Positions 18,003-28,266 of a stretch of 34,177 nucleotides of DNA are shown piece after piece. The stretch lies in contig DTRI01000293.1 of the NCBI GenBank assembly GCA_012966015.1, positions 1 through 34,177 on the forward strand, read 5' to 3'. This DNA is from Flavobacteriales bacterium (GTDB lineage Bacteria; Bacteroidota; Bacteroidia; NORP154). The position numbers and the translations under genes were made by a program. The notes beneath the pieces were generated by a model. The model saw only the letters and a list, made by a program, of their open reading frames with translations, did not search any database and had not been told where the DNA came from. The stretch's first letter is position 1; every line of letters starts with the position of its first letter.

Positions 18003-21000
18003 ATGATTCCTTGGAAAAGTACTCTTGTAGTGTTGTCATTTTGTCTATTGGTCAGTACTGCGTTCTGTCAGGATGATTCTGCAGAAGACACAATCCAACG
18101 TGCCTCGGATACGATAGTCCATTCAGCGATTAGAACTGACAACGGTTTTGAAAGCTATTTCATAGATCAATCTCTTGTCGGGCATTTACCTTTTAGAGAC
18201 ATCAGAGAGTTCAGCCTGTTAACGCCCGGCTCTTTCTATACGAGCAATACATACCTCGGTTTCAATGTTGTCGAGGCAGATGGAGATTACATATTTGTCG
18301 ATGGGATGCAAATCAGGTCTGGATCTGCCTTTCCGTTCAGGGCGATTGGAGAAATGGCCGTATTTACCAGTGAAGCACCTTTGCAATTTGGTAATTCCGT
18401 TGCCGGCTTTGTTGTTGTCAATACTCCTGAACCCGACAGTTCATTTGTCAATTTAGAATTTCTTTCCAGTTTTCGGATCAATTCTCGAAACGATAAAATG
18501 TCCTTTTATGCAATAGGTAACGATATACTTGAAATAAATGCAGGCGGTCCGCTTCGCTTTGGAAAGAACAGCAAATCAGATAAAAGAGCGCCTTCCTTTT
18601 ATATAGCTGCCAATCTTTCTAAAACCAACGAGCAATTCCCCAGCCATGCCAATAGCTATGAGGTCAATGAAGCTACGCTTGCCGGTTTGGAGCGCAACCC
18701 ACTGCGCAGCTCGGGAACAAGTGCGGGAACTTTTGAAAACGCCGAATTTGTTACCAAAGACCAGTTTGAAGAAACGCGGTTTAATTCAAATTCTGGCAGC
18801 AAGGCCTTAAATGCTTTTGTGAAGATCAATTACCCGGTAGCCAAGAAGGCAGACGTGTCATTTGGGTCTTATATTCAGCTGGACAAGGAACAGGTTTTCA
18901 TCTATGAGAACTCAATGTTCAACTCAAAGGAGAACCCTGTTATAACAACCCGGAATTTTGATAATTATCTTGCATATTCTCATCAACTCGCAGATGGTGA
19001 TGAATTTAAATTGTCTTATAAAATGTTGCTTAACTATTCCAGCTATTACAATAAGCTTGAGCACGGAGAACATAAAGATGACCTATTTAAATATGGGTAT
19101 TTAGGAAAATTTACAACGCATACGGTCAACAGCTATTCTGTAGGGATAGACTCAGTAACTGGCCTTTCGGGTCAAATACATACTGGTTTTAGTGATACTT
19201 TGTACACTTTTGAACCGGCAGGGGTAAATCCCGTAGCTGAAAAATACACCTCCAATTATTATACATACTATAACAACCCCGCAGACTATAATCAGGTAGT
19301 TAATGGTGGTGGGCTGGTTAATGGGTACACTGCCGGAGACCTAAGTGGTAATGTTTATAATATTTGGAACAGCCCTGGGAAGGTTCACGATCAATACGGC
19401 AAAACTTCTCAGCAACAAATTAGAGGTAAGCTCGCAGTTGATGCCAGCTACAAAAACACTGAAATAAAGCTTGGATTTGAGTATTCAAGAAGAACGGAAA
19501 GAAGCTATCAGGTGGCGCCTGTTGGCTTGTGGCGGCGAATGGGAATGCTAACGAACAACCACATTTTACAACTAGACGTAAGCAATCCTCAACCCGTATA
19601 TACAGATCTTACCGGCACGCCTGATCCATCTGATGATACGATCTATACTGGGACGATCAATTACCCAAGAAGCTATGCTGGGGCTTCACAGTCATTCTTT
19701 GATTACAACCTGCGTACAAAATTGGGAATGGCAACCAACTCCACGGATTGGATCGACCTGAACGCATTGCCACCAGAAACTTTTTCCATGGATATGTTTA
19801 GCGCGGATGATCTCCTTAATAACGGAACCAGCTTCGTGTCGTATTACGGATATGATCATCGTGGTAATAAGCTCAAGTCTAAACCTACATTGGATGACTT
19901 CTTTAACCAAACAACCTCGATTAGTGGATATGGAGGCCCAACAATTTACAATAGATCAATTGGAGCATTTCAACCCGTCTATATTAATGGGTATGTTCAG
20001 TACGGTTTTTCACTTAAGTGGCTGGACCTTCAAGCCGGACTGAGAGTGGATTATTATGATGCCAAACAACAAGTGTTAAAGGATCAATACTCGTTATTCG
20101 AAATCAGGTCGGCAGGTGATGTTCCGGGAACTCTCAATCCAAATGGGGCCCATCCAAATAGCATCGATGACGATTTTGCAGTGTATGTGAATAATATTGC
20201 CAATCCCACCCAGATCGTTGGATATAGAAATGGTGACCAATGGTATGATGTGTTCGGGGCCAAACTTTCAAATGCGGCAACATTAATAACGCCTTCAGGT
20301 ATTCAGCCATATCTCGTCGATCAGAGCAAAACTAGTGCCCTCGAGATCTCATCAGGCGCATTTGAAGACTACAAAGCGGTAACTAACGTACTGCCCTCCC
20401 TATCTGCTAAGATCCGGATATTCAAACACACCCAGCTATTTATTCATTACCATTCATACACCCAGAACCCTGGCGAAATAAGCTTACTGCGTCCTGAACA
20501 ATATCTTTTCATTCAAGTAAATACGAGCCAGGGCATTAATAACCCTGCCCTACAGCCAACTCGGGCCAACAAGTTTAGGATTGGGCCAAGACAAGTTATC
20601 GTCAGAAATTTATGGACAGAAATGTATTTTCATTGGAACTCATACCACGGGATTCCAGGATACGCTTTTGTCCAAAATGCTTTTCCCGCCTCTTATCTTA
20701 CCTACTCAAATCTGGACGTTCTTTCAAATTACGGCGCAACTATTGCGATTAATTATCAAAGCTCAAAAAACTCGGGATTGAATGCCAGAGTGAGTATTAC
20801 TGCACAAAATTCTAAATGGAGGGATTCGCCTGTAAGCGTATATGATGCCCACATAATTGCAGGCTACCTTCAATTCAATTTCGGCCATGGACGTGACTAT
20901 GTTGGTGTTAAAAGCAAGAATGGCAAGCGAATCTTAGAGGACCTTGGATTGAGTTTTTTCTTTCATTACAGAAATGGCGCAGAGTATTATGATCAGGCTA

Positions 21001-21371
21001 CGTTGACTATTAATGGATACATAGGAAACAGCCCGAATCCTATAAACATTAATAACACCAAACGTATGCCGAGCTTCGGTTTAATAAACATGAAACTCCA
21101 AAAAGGAGTATCCCTGATGAAAGGGAAAATGCAAGTTCAATTTTATGTTTGGATGCAAAACTTGCTCGATCAACGAAATATCTATCAGGTACATGCATAT
21201 ACTGGAGATCCTTCCGATGACGGTTATTTGAATGACCCTGATTCACAAGGTGCGATTGCTTCGTTGAATGATGAAGAGTCATTTCGTGATTTGTATAGCG
21301 CCAAAACGGATGACCCCTCCCATTTTGACAAGCCATTTATCCTCAGATTGGGCACCATAATTGGTTTTTAA
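18003..21371 (+). CDS. TonB-dependent receptor-like outer-membrane protein
   Basis: Signal peptide MIPWKSTLVVLSFCLLVSTAFCQ (start 18003 preferred over 17973); plug-like REFSLLTPGSFYTSNTYLGFNVVEADGDYIFVDGMQIRSGSAFPFRAIGEMAVFTSEAPLQFGNSVAGFVVVNT; very long barrel ending ...FDKPFILRLGTIIGF with terminal aromatic residue. Confidence 0.85.
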   Translation: MIPWKSTLVVLSFCLLVSTAFCQDDSAEDTIQRASDTIVHSAIRTDNGFESYFIDQSLVGHLPFRDIREFSLLTPGSFYTSNTYLGFNVVEADGDYIFVDGMQIRSGSAFPFRAIGEMAVFTSEAPLQFGNSVAGFVVVNTPEPDSSFVNLEFLSSFRINSRNDKMSFYAIGNDILEINAGGPLRFGKNSKSDKRAPSFYIAANLSKTNEQFPSHANSYEVNEATLAGLERNPLRSSGTSAGTFENAEFVTKDQFEETRFNSNSGSKALNAFVKINYPVAKKADVSFGSYIQLDKEQVFIYENSMFNSKENPVITTRNFDNYLAYSHQLADGDEFKLSYKMLLNYSSYYNKLEHGEHKDDLFKYGYLGKFTTHTVNSYSVGIDSVTGLSGQIHTGFSDTLYTFEPAGVNPVAEKYTSNYYTYYNNPADYNQVVNGGGLVNGYTAGDLSGNVYNIWNSPGKVHDQYGKTSQQQIRGKLAVDASYKNTEIKLGFEYSRRTERSYQVAPVGLWRRMGMLTNNHILQLDVSNPQPVYTDLTGTPDPSDDTIYTGTINYPRSYAGASQSFFDYNLRTKLGMATNSTDWIDLNALPPETFSMDMFSADDLLNNGTSFVSYYGYDHRGNKLKSKPTLDDFFNQTTSISGYGGPTIYNRSIGAFQPVYINGYVQYGFSLKWLDLQAGLRVDYYDAKQQVLKDQYSLFEIRSAGDVPGTLNPNGAHPNSIDDDFAVYVNNIANPTQIVGYRNGDQWYDVFGAKLSNAATLITPSGIQPYLVDQSKTSALEISSGAFEDYKAVTNVLPSLSAKIRIFKHTQLFIHYHSYTQNPGEISLLRPEQYLFIQVNTSQGINNPALQPTRANKFRIGPRQVIVRNLWTEMYFHWNSYHGIPGYAFVQNAFPASYLTYSNLDVLSNYGATIAINYQSSKNSGLNARVSITAQNSKWRDSPVSVYDAHIIAGYLQFNFGHGRDYVGVKSKNGKRILEDLGLSFFFHYRNGAEYYDQATLTINGYIGNSPNPININNTKRMPSFGLINMKLQKGVSLMKGKMQVQFYVWMQNLLDQRNIYQVHAYTGDPSDDGYLNDPDSQGAIASLNDEESFRDLYSAKTDDPSHFDKPFILRLGTIIGF

Positions 21372-21410
21372 GCGGTCGAAATTCTCAATAATCAAATCTT
21401 AGATTAATAG

Positions 21411-21438
21411 TACATTTATGGTGTAAACACCAAATGTA
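21411..21438. repeat. Imperfect inverted repeat TACATTT-at-GGTGT-aa-ACACC-AAATGTA just upstream of ruvB
   Basis: Arms pair over 12 bp with a 2-nt bulge; ends 14 nt before the ruvB ATG (21453). No T-run follows, so not a canonical terminator. Confidence 0.7.
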
Positions 21439-21452
21439 TCTCCAACAACAAA

Positions 21453-22502
21453 ATGGACGAAAATACCGATCAGGACGCCTCTTTACGGGACTTCGCCGAA
21501 GCTGAAAATCTTTCATCTTCTGAGCAGGAGTTCGAAAGATCAGTGCGCCCCGACAACTTTGGCGAGTTTGTAGGGCAGGAAAAAATCGTAGAGAACATCA
21601 AAATATTTGTGAAGGCCGCTAAGCAGCGCGGTGAAGCGCTGGATCATGTTCTCCTACACGGCCCACCGGGATTGGGCAAAACCACGCTTGCACACATTAT
21701 AGCCAACGACATGGGCGTAAATATCAGGGTAACTTCTGGTCCGGTATTGGATAAACCCGGGGATTTGGCAGGCTTACTCACGAATCTGGGAGAGGGCGAT
21801 GTGTTGTTCATAGATGAGATACACCGCCTAAGCGCTGTGGTAGAGGAATACCTGTACTCTGCCATGGAGGATTACAAGGTGGATATTATGATCGATCAGG
21901 GGCCAAACGCACGTGCCGTACAGATCAAGTTAAACCCATTTACCCTTATAGGTGCCACTACAAGATCCGGATTGCTTACATCACCTTTAAGAGCGCGCTT
22001 TAGCATCAGCTCCAGGCTTTCTTACTACGACTCAGATCTGCTGTCTTCTATTATCAAGAGAAGCGCAGAAATTATCGATATTCCCGTTGATGAAGAAGCT
22101 GCAGCGGAAATTGCACGACGAAGCAGGGGTACGCCACGAATTGCAAATGCGCTCTTGCGCAGGGTCAGAGACTTTGCACAAATAAAGGGAGATGGTACAA
22201 TTGATCTGGAAATTGCCAAAAGTTCATTGGAGGCGTTGAATGTTGACAAGCATGGCCTCGACGAAATGGATAACCGAATACTGGAGGCGATCATCGATAA
22301 ATTCAAGGGCGGCCCGGTCGGTCTCACTACAGTCGCTACGGCCGTAGGAGAGGAACCCGATACCATTGAGGAAGTATATGAGCCATACCTTATACAGGAG
22401 GGTTATCTGTCCAGAACTCCCAGGGGCAGACAAGCAACAGAACGTGCCTATAAGCATATTGGCAAGATACCAAATACTGATAAGGGTACTTTATTCGAAT
22501 AA
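21453..22502 (+). CDS. ruvB: Holliday junction branch migration DNA helicase RuvB
   Basis: [119 protein letters not shown]. Confidence 0.98.
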   Translation: MDENTDQDASLRDFAEAENLSSSEQEFERSVRPDNFGEFVGQEKIVENIKIFVKAAKQRGEALDHVLLHGPPGLGKTTLAHIIANDMGVNIRVTSGPVLDKPGDLAGLLTNLGEGDVLFIDEIHRLSAVVEEYLYSAMEDYKVDIMIDQGPNARAVQIKLNPFTLIGATTRSGLLTSPLRARFSISSRLSYYDSDLLSSIIKRSAEIIDIPVDEEAAAEIARRSRGTPRIANALLRRVRDFAQIKGDGTIDLEIAKSSLEALNVDKHGLDEMDNRILEAIIDKFKGGPVGLTTVATAVGEEPDTIEEVYEPYLIQEGYLSRTPRGRQATERAYKHIGKIPNTDKGTLFE

Positions 22503-22538
22503 GAATTCTTATTCATTTTGCTGCTACCAAAAAAACCA

Positions 22539-23483
22539 ATGAGTAGTAAGTCCACAAATACCAAATTAATTAAGGATGAGGCAATCCGTTTGGGCTTCAT
22601 GTATTGCGGCGTGTCAAAAGCGGGATTTTTGGAAGAAGAGGCACCTCGTTTGGAGCAGTGGCTTCACAATAACATGCAGGGCACCATGAGTTACATGGAA
22701 CGTAATTTTGATAAACGCCTCGATCCTGCAAAATTAGTTCCAGGTGCCAGGTCCGTAGTCTCCTTATTGCTCAATTATTTTCCACCTGAAACGCAACGAG
22801 ATAGCCGCGCGCCTAAAATATCGAAATACGCCTTAGGAAAGGATTATCATTACGTAATAAAGGACAAATTAAAGGAGCTCTACCAGTTTATAAACGACAA
22901 TATTGGGGAAGTTGAAGGCAGGGTTTTTGTCGACTCTGCCCCGGTGCTAGACAAGGTGTGGGCGAAAAAATCCGGATTGGGCTGGATGGGGAAACACACC
23001 AATCTTATAAACAAAAGCGCTGGTTCATTCTTTTTTATTGCCGAAGTTATTATTGACCTTGAGCTGGAATATGATGGGCCCATACCAGATTACTGCGGTT
23101 CCTGCACAAAGTGTATTGATGCCTGTCCCACAAATGCAATAGTAGAGCCTTATATGGTGGATGGGAGCAAATGTATTTCTTATTATACGATTGAGCTAAA
23201 GGAGAATCTCCCAATGGAATTGAAGGGGAAGCTCGATGAATGGGCGTTTGGTTGTGATGTTTGTCAGGATGTTTGCCCTTGGAATAGATTTTCTGCCGTG
23301 CACAATGAACCTGAATTTTTAGCCTCTGAGGAGCTCCTGGGCATGACGGCAAGTGATTGGGAGGAAATGACTGTAGAGGTATTCGACAAAACATTCAAGG
23401 ACTCACCCCTTCAAAGGCCCGGTTACAAAAGAATGAAACAAAACGTGGCTTTCGCTAGGAAAGCTGTTTATAAACCTCAATAA
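22539..23483 (+). CDS. queG: Epoxyqueuosine reductase QueG
   Basis: ORF 22518..23483, likely start at [95 protein letters not shown]. Confidence 0.96.
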   Translation: MSSKSTNTKLIKDEAIRLGFMYCGVSKAGFLEEEAPRLEQWLHNNMQGTMSYMERNFDKRLDPAKLVPGARSVVSLLLNYFPPETQRDSRAPKISKYALGKDYHYVIKDKLKELYQFINDNIGEVEGRVFVDSAPVLDKVWAKKSGLGWMGKHTNLINKSAGSFFFIAEVIIDLELEYDGPIPDYCGSCTKCIDACPTNAIVEPYMVDGSKCISYYTIELKENLPMELKGKLDEWAFGCDVCQDVCPWNRFSAVHNEPEFLASEELLGMTASDWEEMTVEVFDKTFKDSPLQRPGYKRMKQNVAFARKAVYKPQ

Positions 23484-23643
23484 TAACGTCGTGGTACATG
23501 TGCCCAAAAGTTGCGAGGCACCAGGCTTTTAGCGCTAACCGCTCTTTTTTATCCAGCCAACTACTCGATTTGTGAAGCTCTTTCCTGAACAATTTGGGAC
23601 TAAAGCTTACTTTCAAAAGGATGTTTTTACAGTACTCTAACAT
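23455..23643 (-). CDS. Small (62 aa) hypothetical protein, convergent with queG
   Basis: [62 protein letters not shown]; plausible helical composition, resembles small conserved Bacteroidota proteins from memory; overlaps queG 3' end by 29 bp. Confidence 0.5.
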   Translation of the reverse strand: MLEYCKNILLKVSFSPKLFRKELHKSSSWLDKKERLALKAWCLATFGHMYHDVIIEVYKQLS

Positions 23644-23916
23644 AGTTGGGGTGTTTTAAAGAAGTGTAATACTAGCCATATTCGTCTAATAAAACAAGCC
23701 ATTCATCGACAATTTATTAACAATCAATGGTGAAAAGATATTGCTTTGAAAACGAAATGTTATAAACAAGGGCAATGTATGATGTGGGTTAGCGTGACGT
23801 GAATTCGGGAAATGATAATTCTTGCAAATGTTTAACCGTGAGGTTCGGTTTAGTTGAGCTCACGCCGAAGCCAAAGCTCAAACGCGGGTAAAATTAACCT
23901 CTTGCGCATTTGGGTT

Positions 23917-24474
23917 CTAGTCATTCCATCTAAATGACTCAATTTCAAAACCGCATAGATCCAAAATTCGGTCCGCTACCGTGGCCGCCAGCTCTTCAAA
24001 GTCACTTGGATTGCTATAAAATGAAGGCGATGCCGGGCAAATAATTCCGCCGGCCATCGTAATAGTATGCATGTTATTGATGTGAATGAGGCTATAAGGT
24101 GTATCGCGTGGAACAAGAATTAATTTCCTGCGTTCTTTCAAAATTACATCGGCTGCCCTTGTCAGTAAGTCATCAGAAATTCCCGCTGATATTCTTCCCA
24201 TACTACCCATGGAGCAAGGGCAAATGATCATGATATTATATTTCGCAGACCCGGATGCGAACGGTGCATTGAAATCCATTTTATTATAGATATTGAATGA
24301 AATATTCTCGTAATCTGAATTTCCCAACTCCACCTCCCAAACCTTTTTTGCGTTGTCGGACAGAATGACGCCCACATCTTCTATTTGGCCTGAAAGCTTT
24401 TCGAGCTTATCCAGCAAAACCTTGGCATAAATTGCTCCGCTGGCTCCGGTAATTCCCAATATCACTTTATTCAT
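23917..24474 (-). CDS. ubiX: UbiX family flavin prenyltransferase
   Basis: MNKVILGITGASGAIYAKVLLDKL, ICPCSMGSMGRISAGISDDLLTRAADVILKERRKLILVPRDTPYSLIHINNM, GGIICPASPSFYSNP. Confidence 0.95.
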   Translation of the reverse strand: MNKVILGITGASGAIYAKVLLDKLEKLSGQIEDVGVILSDNAKKVWEVELGNSDYENISFNIYNKMDFNAPFASGSAKYNIMIICPCSMGSMGRISAGISDDLLTRAADVILKERRKLILVPRDTPYSLIHINNMHTITMAGGIICPASPSFYSNPSDFEELAATVADRILDLCGFEIESFRWND

Positions 24475-25096
24475 TGGAGAAATTTAAATTTTCGAATTGA
24501 TATTGCACCGTAAAGCTCAACAGATTGTTGTAAGAGCCACCATAGCTATGCCAGGCGATAATATGAGCCGTGTTGGCAACGGGTAAGATTGAATAGCCAA
24601 ATCTTAGAGCTACTGAGAGCTGCTCGTAGAATTCATAGTTTATTCCAAGAATAAATCCGAATTCCGTGGCCTTAAAGGGGCCTACTAAAACCTGATCCCC
24701 ATGCTCATCTTCCTCCCGTTGCGATAGCAGCACGCCGTAGCTTATTCCCAGGTCCACATGTACGTTATATTTTTCCCACCAAATTTGTAACATCAGTGGA
24801 AGCTCCAGATAGTGTAATGAAATTTTGCGGAAATAGGTGACGCCACTGTCGGGATTTGCCGCTTGTTTACTACCCTTTCCTAAGTAGTTCATTTCCAGCT
24901 GCGCTCGCAAAACGTTATTAAACTTGCGATTAACGAAAACACCGAAAACACCGTTAATTTTTTTGTATCCAGCTAAACGATCCCCGTCGACCTGGCTCAT
25001 GTTCGCACCTGCAAGCACACCACCATTAAATCCCTGTGAGCTTGCCAAAACAGGTACAGCCCAAACAATAATAAACAAAAGAGATGTTCTTGTCAT
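24467..25096 (-). CDS. Outer-membrane beta-barrel (porin/PorT-like) family protein
   Basis: Signal peptide MTRTSLLFIIVWAVPVLASSQG; GFNGGVLAGANMSQVDGDRLAGYKKINGVFGVFVNRKF...YLELPLMLQIWW typical of the OMP_b-brl_2 type; 8-bp overlap with ubiX. Confidence 0.8.
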   Translation of the reverse strand: MTRTSLLFIIVWAVPVLASSQGFNGGVLAGANMSQVDGDRLAGYKKINGVFGVFVNRKFNNVLRAQLEMNYLGKGSKQAANPDSGVTYFRKISLHYLELPLMLQIWWEKYNVHVDLGISYGVLLSQREEDEHGDQVLVGPFKATEFGFILGINYEFYEQLSVALRFGYSILPVANTAHIIAWHSYGGSYNNLLSFTVQYQFENLNFSNE

Positions 25097-25142
25097 TTGA
25101 ACGGAGAATTGATGTGCAAGCGAGCGTTCTGCTGGAGTGAAG

Positions 25143-26033
25143 CTATTTCACTTTTAATGTCTCAGCCTGAATTACCTCGTATGATCCAGCATCATACACA
25201 TACACTACAACAGAACATTTACTGTCAACCCAGGAATTGTCAAGCGTCATGCTGTAACTACTGGAGGTGGTTGTTCCTGAACTCACACTGCCCTGAGCAA
25301 TTTGGTCTCCCCAGATACTGCTAATTGAACCTCTCAGAACATGGCGATGTAAGTAATTCTCAATATCACTGGGGGTGGCATCATAATCTTTTTGCCAATT
25401 GACAATGCTATCTTCCAATAATATGGCAACCACGTTGAATGTACCGTTCATTGAGTTCAGAAAAGTTATATCTGCGGTGATATCCAGTACGCGCGAAAGT
25501 TCATCGTAGGCATTGGTGATTTCGATTTTTACGTCAGGGTCCAATACCACAATGCCCGCAACCTCAGATCCCCATCCTGAATAGGGCAGAAGCGGGCTTC
25601 CACCGACATCCTTGCGGTTTACCATTCCCTTAGGTAAGCCTGTAGGGTCAATGGCAAATTGTGCATCTATAGCAACTCCAGCAGCAGTTGTAAAGTCATA
25701 GGCGTATGAACTGTCGGGATTGGTTTTGGTCTCGGCAAAAAATCCCATATGGACAGACACTACCACGATCTGCTCTCCATACAGCTGCTCCAGCGTATGA
25801 GCAGTTTCTGCAGCCCTGGGGCAATTCCCACAGGTATGGCCGGTGAAATCCTCTACCAATACCTTTCGCGTATAAGAAGTGGAAGTATCTACTGTTGATG
25901 GAGCATTTTCAATATAGGGTTCATCAACCTTATCGCAACCTGCAAATACCAATGCCAGCAAGGCGGCGAAGGCCAAATACTCTGTCCTGAAAAAGCGTTC
26001 GTAATTTGTTCTCATCACTATCAAAGATATCAA
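25143..26033 (-). CDS. Omp28-related lipoprotein with thioredoxin-like CxxC
   Basis: Lipobox LLALVFAGCDKVDEP (start probably at MRTNYER); VLVEDFTGHTCGNCPRAAETAHTLEQLYGEQIVVVSVHMGFFA; NYLHRHVLRG: Omp28-like. Confidence 0.85.
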   Translation of the reverse strand: MISLIVMRTNYERFFRTEYLAFAALLALVFAGCDKVDEPYIENAPSTVDTSTSYTRKVLVEDFTGHTCGNCPRAAETAHTLEQLYGEQIVVVSVHMGFFAETKTNPDSSYAYDFTTAAGVAIDAQFAIDPTGLPKGMVNRKDVGGSPLLPYSGWGSEVAGIVVLDPDVKIEITNAYDELSRVLDITADITFLNSMNGTFNVVAILLEDSIVNWQKDYDATPSDIENYLHRHVLRGSISSIWGDQIAQGSVSSGTTTSSSYSMTLDNSWVDSKCSVVVYVYDAGSYEVIQAETLKVK

Positions 26034-27697
26034 AAACTGCTGGTAACCGCAAAGGTGACGCCGTTTGAAGCCGGTACATTTCTACAGACACCACCTACAC
26101 AGAATATCCCAGCTCGTTGTCTGCCATACCCTAACGTGAAAGTGTTTCCTTTATTCTTGTATCCAGCTTGCGCCGTAAAATAATGAAACCGCTTATTGGA
26201 CTTGTCATTACCATAATTGTACTCATCAAAAGCCGCAACGAACCAGTGCGGGGCAATGGTATACTCCGCCAGCATCATTACCCAGCTTCCATCATCCTGT
26301 TCTGTGTACAGGTTTTGCAGCTCTACTCTGATGGTGTTTTTTGGTTTTAGTTTAAAGGTAAGATCAGCAACAGCGACGTTCCCATAAATTGTCCCATAGC
26401 CACTTAGCCCCTGCACCACATCTTTGTTGTATTCGAAGTACATAAAAGAAATTGCAGCCTTAAATTTCTTAGAGAATTTTCTGCTGATGTTAATATTTAA
26501 ATCTTCAAAATACTTGGTGTCTCCAATTTCCAAAAAGCCCGAATTATACCCCAACGTGCCTGTTTCTCCAATGGTCGTAGTGTCATTGATGGTCGATTTC
26601 ATAATGCTAAATACCGTTGAGTAATTCACGGAAATACTGGTACCATACTTTCCTCCCAGCGCAGATCCTTTTTTAATTTTATAAATGATGTCACCTTGAA
26701 TTCCGATCTCACCATTGGGCTGGGTAGCGTATGGATAGTAGGCGGCAAGGCTGTAGGTGTGAACTTTAGAAATAGCGGGGATGTAATTGATGTTCAGCGA
26801 GCTGCCATCTGCGGTTCGGTCTGATCGGAAATCCATATTATCAACCTGCTTTGCAGTTAGAAGTATTCCGAGGCCTTTGGTGGAATAGGATGCCGTAAAC
26901 AGGAACGATTTGCCGTCTTTGTATATATAATTGTTCGCAGCTGATGGGTCATTAATTTTGTAAGCGTATTCCGCACCAATATTGAACTTGCCACTGATTA
27001 TATTTAATCTGCCGGCGAAGGCAGCAACATTTTCCGGCAGCTTGTATATTGGATCCTGGTCCGATTGATACTTGCTGATCATTCCCCCACCTATGATGAT
27101 ATTGGTTTTGCTAAACAATGAATCAAACATGTCGGCCAGTGAAAATTCTAAATCTAATCCTCTAACGGTTCCCACTCCACTTCCCATAAAGTATCGCTGC
27201 TTGCCAATAACTCCTTTTAGATAGATGCCCTTCAGGGGTTCATATTTCAACCTTATTCCGTCCATGGCATTATCGTAACCGAGGCCCCATTCCTCATAAG
27301 CGCGGAATATGAGGCCATTTCCAAACTGCTCGTAAAAACTACCTACAGTTACACTTAACTTTTCATTTTGGTAAGTTGCATACCGATAGGGAATAGCGTT
27401 GCCGTCATATCGGGTATCAAATCCCTGCAAGGTGACCAGATAGCTTTCATACCGTAAACCCGCAGAGAATTTACCTCGCGTGTAATTGACATTGGCGAAG
27501 CCGCGCATCAATAATTTTTCCGGTACTTCCGGGGCACCAATGGCAGTGTCGGAGTTATAGTACTGCAGGTCCGTTTGAAAATTGCCATGTACTTCACCCG
27601 GTATAAACCCTTGAGGAAGTCCCGCCTGGCCGTAAGAATTTGTGGGCAACAGGTATAATAAAAGTATCAGAAAGGTTAGCGGTAATCCAGACTTCAA
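26030..27697 (-). CDS. DUF6029-like outer-membrane barrel protein
   Basis: Signal peptide MKSGLPLTFLILLLYLLPTNSYGQ; GEVHGNFQTDLQYYNSDTAIGAPEVPEKLLMRGFANVNYTRGKFSAGLRYESYL...VTVGSFYEQFGNGLIFRAYEEWGLGYDNAMDGIRLKYEPLKGIYLKGVIGKQR; terminal VTSSF. Family name from memory. Confidence 0.7.
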   Translation of the reverse strand: MKSGLPLTFLILLLYLLPTNSYGQAGLPQGFIPGEVHGNFQTDLQYYNSDTAIGAPEVPEKLLMRGFANVNYTRGKFSAGLRYESYLVTLQGFDTRYDGNAIPYRYATYQNEKLSVTVGSFYEQFGNGLIFRAYEEWGLGYDNAMDGIRLKYEPLKGIYLKGVIGKQRYFMGSGVGTVRGLDLEFSLADMFDSLFSKTNIIIGGGMISKYQSDQDPIYKLPENVAAFAGRLNIISGKFNIGAEYAYKINDPSAANNYIYKDGKSFLFTASYSTKGLGILLTAKQVDNMDFRSDRTADGSSLNINYIPAISKVHTYSLAAYYPYATQPNGEIGIQGDIIYKIKKGSALGGKYGTSISVNYSTVFSIMKSTINDTTTIGETGTLGYNSGFLEIGDTKYFEDLNINISRKFSKKFKAAISFMYFEYNKDVVQGLSGYGTIYGNVAVADLTFKLKPKNTIRVELQNLYTEQDDGSWVMMLAEYTIAPHWFVAAFDEYNYGNDKSNKRFHYFTAQAGYKNKGNTFTLGYGRQRAGIFCVGGVCRNVPASNGVTFAVTSSF

Positions 27698-27727
27698 AAC
27701 CGTGCGTGTTAGACCGTAAATATAATG

Positions 27728-28240
27728 CTATTTGAGACTTTTCCCTTCGGCGACTTTCACCAAGACCTCGTAGAGCTCATCCTCATCACCATCGGCATAT
27801 GTGGTGTGCTGCCAAACGATTTCCTTTTTCCCATTCACCAGAAAGGTATGCGGTACCATATTCACACCCAGAGCTCGTTTAAAATCACCGTTTGGGTCCA
27901 GTAGCGTTTTATATTCCCAACCCTTTCCATTTATGAATGGCGATACTTTGGCCGTATTTCTGGTGTCATCTATAGACACTGCAATAAGCTGAACACCCGT
28001 TTCCTCCACCCAGTCCTCATAAACATCAGCAATGGCATCCAACTCCCGAATACAAGGTTTGCACCATGTTGCCCAAAAACTGATTATTATCGGTTTGCCC
28101 TCATTGGAAATCCCGGAAGTATTAACCGTCCTTCCATCGAGAGTTTTCACATTAACGGATGGAATTTTTCGTACGGATGATTGCGAGAAGCCATATCCGA
28201 AAACCAAAACTGCCAGTACAATTAACCCTGCTCTTTTCAT
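27728..28240 (-). CDS. TlpA family thioredoxin-like disulfide reductase
   Basis: Signal peptide; VKTLDGRTVNTSGISNEGKPIIISFWATWCKPCIRELDAIADVYEDW...; NMVPHTFLVNGKKEIVWQHT. Confidence 0.92.
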   Translation of the reverse strand: MKRAGLIVLAVLVFGYGFSQSSVRKIPSVNVKTLDGRTVNTSGISNEGKPIIISFWATWCKPCIRELDAIADVYEDWVEETGVQLIAVSIDDTRNTAKVSPFINGKGWEYKTLLDPNGDFKRALGVNMVPHTFLVNGKKEIVWQHTTYADGDEDELYEVLVKVAEGKSLK

Positions 28241-28266
28241 ATTACAAATGAAATGATAATAAATAG

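Noticed and set aside
22025-22366. 113-aa minus-strand ORF antisense to ruvB
   Set aside because: Shadow ORF; Ser/Leu/Arg-rich composition typical of antisense reading.
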